Shown here piece by piece: positions 60,401 through 64,000 of a stretch of 64,000 nt of DNA. Every line of letters starts with the position of its first letter. Within the stretch, counting starts at the first letter, position 1. Position numbers and translations under genes: made by a program. Under the pieces are notes generated by a model that saw nothing but the letters and a program-made list of their open reading frames with translations, made no database searches and had not been told where the DNA came from. This DNA comes from Telmatactis stephensoni (taxonomy: Eukaryota > Cnidaria > Anthozoa > Actiniaria > Isophelliidae). Location of the stretch: positions 773,001-837,000 of the forward strand of contig JALIZF010001916.1 in the NCBI GenBank assembly GCA_029948255.1. The letters are read 5' to 3'.

Positions 60401-63400
60401 TTGTTTAAGAGCCTTGCGCGCGCCATGGCGAAATTACTAAAAATAGCCTTTGTCGCCGCGAACATCGCACAGACACAAGAGACCATAATACTAAGAGAGC
60501 GAAACTCAGTATTGATGTCTGTGCGATGTTCGTGGCGACTAAGGCTATTTTTAGTAATTTTATTAATAGTGTTTTTCTGACCGCATTTAGGACAGTGTGT
60601 CTAGTTGACTCACTTTCTTCGTCTGTAGGATGTTCCCGTCGATATTGAATTCTAAACCGGAAGGCATCGAGGACAAAGGCTACGACGATAGCCATCACTA
60701 CCTGTTTAAAACAATACTTGCTATTACAATTAATGTAGACAGGTTGATGTAGAGAAGACAAGGTTTTATCGTTACCATGGTGATAATATAGAATGTCATG
60801 AAGTACACTCTGCTCCAATCAGAAGTCATATACACCACTCCTTCCTATCAAAAAATAATCCAATCGTTAGCTTTCATGATTGTGACATGATTCATCAAGA
60901 CCGTTGGTATTGTCCAAGGACAAACCATTTTGTTTGGTCTACCTCGTCATTTGTCCACAGGCTGGAAAGTAGTACGAAACGTAGTACAGAGTACAGAAGA
61001 GTCTACAGATAGCTTACATACCATTATAATAAACCAGTTGTTGACAACAGTAAGTTCGAATAAAGTCACTGAAAAAAGATTGAAATTGAATAAGAAATTA
61101 AAATATATAACAGCAAGAGACCATAACACTAAAGGCCGATTTACACGGTGCAACTTTTGCCTATAACTGTTGCATGCAATTTGCTTACGACATTTTAGCG
61201 GCTATTTACACGCGCGCAACTTTGCATACAATAGTTGCAGGCGAGTTGTAGGCTTGATTTACACGACGGAATTTGTGTTGTATGTATGTCGTAATCAAGT
61301 TGCATGCAACAGTTGTAGGCAAAAGTTGCACCGTGTAAATCGGCCTTAAGAGAGCGAAGCTCAGTATTAATGTCTGTGCGATGTTCGTGGCGACTAAGGC
61401 TATTTTTAGTAACTGCCATCGCGCGCGCAAGGGTCTAGATTTTGATTTTTCTTTTCATTTTTTCGCAAGGGAATTTTTTGACCAACGCGCGGACGGAACC
61501 CTTTGCTTTCGGTTTTTGAATTCTATTATTTAAGAGCCTTACGCGAGCCATGGCGAAATTACTAAAAATAGCCTTAGTCGCCGCGAACATCGCACAGACA
61601 TCAATACTGAGTTTCGCTCTCAGTATTATGGTCTCTTGATAGCAGTCCACAATATGCAGCAGCCAACTGACTATCTCGCGTTTGGTTTGTCAAGTCCGTT
61701 TATCAAGGTAATCCCTCGAGTCAGTTATCAAGGTAATCCCTCGAGTCAGTTTATCAAGGTAATCTCTCGAGTCAGTTATCAAGGTAATCCCTCGAGTCAG
61801 TTTATCAAGGTAATCCCTCGAGTCGGTTTAACAGCGAGAACTGGAGAATGGCCTTTACTAATACTCGCAATAGCGAAAGATCTTAGTACGTTAAAATCAC
61901 TAGTTGCTAAAAATTTATGATCTGTGTAGAGTTTTGTGGTTTCTGTGCCGGGTTCAAAAGCTTACCCATTGCATGCACTAGATCATCAAAGTTGTTGAGG
62001 TAGTAATAGCCACCCTCCTGAAAGCTTGCTTCCACAGATGTATTCCTGTTATTAATGAAAGCAATTAGGATACACTGATTATTATGCACGGAAAACTGTG
62101 GGAAAACTCAGTACACTTACTTGCAGCAATCCTTCAATTTAAGACCTGCAAAACATTCCATTCCAATAATACCAAAAGCATAGTAAAGGCAGATTATCAC
62201 TAGCATTACCCTGAGATCGAGAAAAGTTGAAAGAAGTTAGACATTTTAGGTTAATTTTATTGTATAATAGTGATATATGAATGACTAATAAAATTTCGTG
62301 ACGTTTCTACTGCATTTTTCTTAGGTTATGTTTACCATGACAGATGATGATGATGATAGATTAGATTTCGTATGACTGTGAACGGCACCGCAGTGTCACG
62401 GCACGGTTACAGCAGGAATTTCGAATGATTTTATAGACAACACGGCACTGACACGGTCACAGCACGGCGCGGTCCGTTTCACACTCATACGAAATCTGTT
62501 CTAATGATGATGATGATGATGATGATGATGATAAAAGTTCTACGTACCTGAACATTCTCGGTGTGAGGACCCACATCGTTTCCAAAACATCTCGATATCT
62601 TTGTTTTAGCTTAAAAAGCCTAGAAATAAAGTCATTCAATTCACAACCACAAATGATGACGGCTGACCGAAATAAACGCGCGCGCATGTCTCTGTACTGT
62701 CATATCAACATGCTGGGACATGTAGAGGACATGAAAAGCAGGAATAAGGAACAGAAGGTATAGCCAGGTGTTACCATGTTTTCTTGAGTGTTCCCATCTC
62801 CAGGAGTGCTTACATCACGGTACATAGAGATAAGTGACCGTTTTATATTGCTTTTACATTAAAAAATTATGATATAAACATGGCAGTAAGTCAATAAGCG
62901 CGCGCATTTGTTATATCTCAATGAATATTTTACATCGTTGATAGTTTCCAGTTACAGTGTACAAATGCAGAACTGAGGTTGCCCCAGTGAGAATTCTAAA
63001 AGAATTATTAAAAAAATTCTAACTGAATATTTGAGATATAACGCGGCTCACAGAGTGTTTTTATCACAGTACAGAGACATGCGTGCGCGTTTTATATTCT
63101 GATCCTTAATATAACAATGATACTGCTATCATAGCATACTTACAACAGCATTCTTAAAGGTCGTATACAAACGATGAATGAGAGAAAAAAGCTGTTGGTA
63201 GCTGCCCCTATCAGACCCGTGATACCAAGAACAGTCACGATGAAGTCAAAGCTACAAAAACAGGTTTCTCATTTTCAAAATTAACATCGCTGTGGGCTTC
63301 CTGTGTTGCAACAGGAAGGAAAGTAAGAGGGATGAGGTTAAGGTATTAAAATTCACGATCAAGAAAAGTTATAAATACAGACAGATTTCAGGTAAAACCT

Positions 63401-63700
63401 ACCAATTGAAGCCTGAATTAAAGTACCGCCTTACACCAAGCCCAATCAGTTTAAGCAGAGCTTCAGTACCATAGACTATCAAAAACAAAAACACAATGTT
63501 ACGATGTTATCTCTCACTAAGCTGAAACTAAAGGCGCTGTTACGCGCTGAAACTTTTATCTGAAACTTGTCTCGATCGACGATGTGAGACGATATTCATA
63601 AGGAATGTTGAACAATAAAATAAAATCTTACTTGCAATAAAAAGGATGTTGTACCAATGGTTTTGAAATGTTTGAGCTTCTCTTTGTTCTGCTGGGATTT
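57423..63700 (-). CDS. TPCN1: two-pore channel (TPCN1-like), 3' part, 11 exons
   Basis: Two-pore channels are endolysosomal cation channels with two six-helix repeats. Exons: 63632-63700, 63403-63475, 63144-63251, 62548-62619, 62121-62210, 61966-62045, 61022-61068, 60776-60844, 60614-60701, 59190-59284 and 57423-57677. All phases agree. They encode repeat II and the tail: AIYGTEALLKLIGLG (S2), FDFIVTVLG (S3), IRPLRMLLLFKLKQRYR (S4), MLVIICLYYAFGIIGMECFAG (S5), EGGYYYLNNFDDLVHAM, the pore TLFELTVVNNWFIIM with filter NNW, FMTFYIITM, VVMAIVVAFVLDAF (S6), then a coiled tail (VSYEELLALDEK, EWKQNERIFN). The filter and pore helix closely match vertebrate TPC1; TPC3 cannot be excluded. The 5' exons (repeat I) lie beyond the window. 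Introns contain nested MITEs, a minisatellite and short tandem repeats. Confidence 0.93.
58168..58372 (+). mobile_element. tRNA-derived SINE in TPCN1 intron
   Basis: A box TGGCGTAGTGG (58178-58188) and B box GGTTCGAGTCC (58221-58231) in a tRNA-like head, followed by an unrelated body with TTTTTTCTCCGGTTTTTCCTC. It lies in the last TPCN1 intron, on the strand opposite to the gene. Not the same family as 55264. Confidence 0.65.
58530..59149. repeat. 34-bp minisatellite in TPCN1 intron, split by a MITE
   Basis: About 13 copies of TATATAAATATATTGTGTA-TATTGTTAGTGCAGT, with occasional CATATAG variants. The array is interrupted at 58905-59046 by a TA-flanked MITE. Confidence 0.93.
58905..59046. mobile_element. 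GAGCRATAACACTAAAACCG MITE (Tc1/mariner-like), copy 2
   Basis: 142 bp, the same length as copy 1 at 27376. It sits cleanly inside the minisatellite, so the empty site (CAGTTATATAAAT) is known from neighbouring units. This proves a TA duplication (58903-58904 and 59047-59048). Confidence 0.93.
59330..59521. mobile_element. fold-back element in TPCN1 intron 10
   Basis: The left arm (GGCTGCAAAGCAGG, TTTGGAGATTTGGGATTCCTG) pairs with the right arm (CAGGAATCCCATATCTCCATA, TTTGCAGGC). About 190 bp, non-coding. Confidence 0.75.
60231..60475. mobile_element. CAAGAGACCATAATACTAAG MITE, truncated copy
   Basis: Starts CAAGAGACCATAATACTAAG and contains the paired blocks CTAAGGCTATTTTTAGTAATTTCGCCAT and complement. 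The right terminal part is missing: after CATCGCACAGACA a second left end begins at once (60476). Same family as 61114 and 12401. Confidence 0.8.
60476..60560. mobile_element. CAAGAGACCATAATACTAAG MITE, left arm only
   Basis: A second left arm placed head to tail after the previous copy, ending in TTTTTAGTAATTTTATT. It lies about 50 bp downstream (in transcript sense) of TPCN1 exon 9. Confidence 0.8.
61114..61638. mobile_element. complete CAAGAGACCATAATACTAAG MITE with a nested MITE
   Basis: The left end CAAGAGACCATAACACTAA and the right end CTCAGTATTATGGTCTCTTG are inverted. Removing the nested element at 61133-61346 restores the continuous left arm seen at 60231. It lies in TPCN1 intron 6. 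Confidence 0.88.
61133..61346. mobile_element. AGGCCGATTTACACGG MITE (PIF/Harbinger-like), copy 2, nested
   Basis: The ends AGGCCGATTTACACGGTGC and GCACCGTGTAAATCGGCCT are perfect inverted repeats. TAA lies on both sides (61130-61132, 61347-61349), and the uninterrupted host site reads ACTAAGAG in the sister element. So the 3-bp TAA duplication is demonstrated. Confidence 0.93.
61699..61828 (+). repeat. 26-bp tandem repeat in TPCN1 intron 6
   Basis: Five head-to-tail units of TATCAAGGTAATCCCTCGAG plus TCAGTT. The copies are contiguous with no spacers. Confidence 0.93.
62363..62497. mobile_element. AGATTTCGTATGACTGTG MITE, complete copy
   Basis: Ends AGATTTCGTATGACTGTGAA and CACACTCATACGAAATCT, 135 bp, with GCACGGTTAC/GGCACTGACACGGTC blocks. 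It matches the elements at 11121-11548. A GAT microsatellite (62503-62532) follows. Confidence 0.88.
62676..63100. mobile_element. compound GCATGTCTCTGTACTG fold-back elements
   Basis: GCGCGCATGTCTCTGTACTG at the left is answered by inverted CACGGTACATAGAGATAAGT near 62840. A second unit runs from about 62865 (ATGATATAAACATGG) to CAGTACAGAGACATGCGTG near 63083. Same family as 24005-24165. In TPCN1 intron 3. Confidence 0.75.
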
Positions 63701-64000
63701 CTGAATGGAAACAAACCTGGCATTTATTGGTTATCTAACAATTCGACAAAGCAGGGGCGTAGCACGGAGTTTTTCACAATTTCTCAGGCAAGAACGGTGT
63801 TGATGTTTGAGTTTTTAGCAAATTTTAATTTTGACAAAATACTACCCCCTACATTTACGCGAAATATGCGGCCACCAACTTTAATTCCATCTTTTTCATG
63901 TATTTATTTATCTATTTAATTTTTTATTATTTATATATTTTTTAAATTTTCAGATGCGCACGTGCGTAATGGCGTACAGGGCGCTACGCCCCAGCAAAGT
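63701..64000. other. TPCN1 upstream intron with hAT-like element at the window end
   Basis: No further TPCN1 exon was found. CAGGGGCGTAGCACGG (63752) and GCGCTACGCCCCAG (ending 63994) are approximate inverted ends of a hAT-like MITE. Its right flank is cut by the window, so the target duplication cannot be checked. Confidence 0.6.

Noticed and set aside
61699..61828. CRISPR-like array
   Set aside because: Five contiguous 26-bp units without spacers in an animal intron: a simple tandem repeat.

Overview
The window reads as nuclear DNA of an invertebrate animal, most likely an anthozoan cnidarian (coral or sea anemone). Genes are split by AT-rich GT-AG introns, the proteins align over full length to vertebrate orthologues, intergenic DNA is packed with short palindromic transposons (MITEs), and there are no bacterial-type operons. 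The animal assignment is secure; the cnidarian one is inference. Gene identities come from recognising protein families by eye, and exon ends were set by GT/AG signals plus reading-frame phase.

Layout. 1-12 kb: PRKRIP1 (minus, 6 exons) is head to head with the mitochondrial deubiquitinase USP30 (plus, 12 exons) across about 345 bp. 13.5-15.1 kb: an intronless cytochrome P450 (minus) with an atypical I-helix. 17.3-20.0 kb: an unrecognised four-exon coiled-coil gene (plus), convergent with GPATCH3 (minus, 20.6-23.0 kb). GPATCH3 is itself head to head with MORN3 (plus, 23.2-27.0 kb) across 237 bp. 29.0-32.9 kb: a SERINC-family membrane protein (minus) with two apparent +1 shifts. 33.2-34.9 kb: a 1.65-kb fold-back element flanked by TTAA. 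37.7-39.6 kb: a WS/DGAT-type acyltransferase (plus) with one +1 shift and a roughly 330-bp CTTT microsatellite in its intron. 40.8-54.1 kb: a cluster of three charged, disordered proteins (here A, B, C) plus one unrecognised ORF (D). 57.4-63.7 kb: the 3' part of a two-pore channel gene (TPCN1-like, minus), whose introns hold nested MITEs, a minisatellite and short tandem repeats; its 5' part lies beyond the window.

The most unusual content is the A/B/C cluster. These proteins are very acidic but carry repeated short Lys/Arg modules centred on LS or SF that resemble the MARCKS effector domain. A and B share a strongly conserved C-terminal domain of about 45 residues, while C ends in a CaaX-like box (CYVM). 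I know of no described family with this make-up.

Five apparent +1 frame disruptions lie between 30 and 52 kb (two in SERINC, one each in the acyltransferase, A and C). None was seen in about 9 kb of coding sequence elsewhere in the window. They may be assembly errors, alleles or real lesions. USP30, MORN3 and TPCN1 all map to human 12q24, so the window may preserve an ancestral animal linkage.
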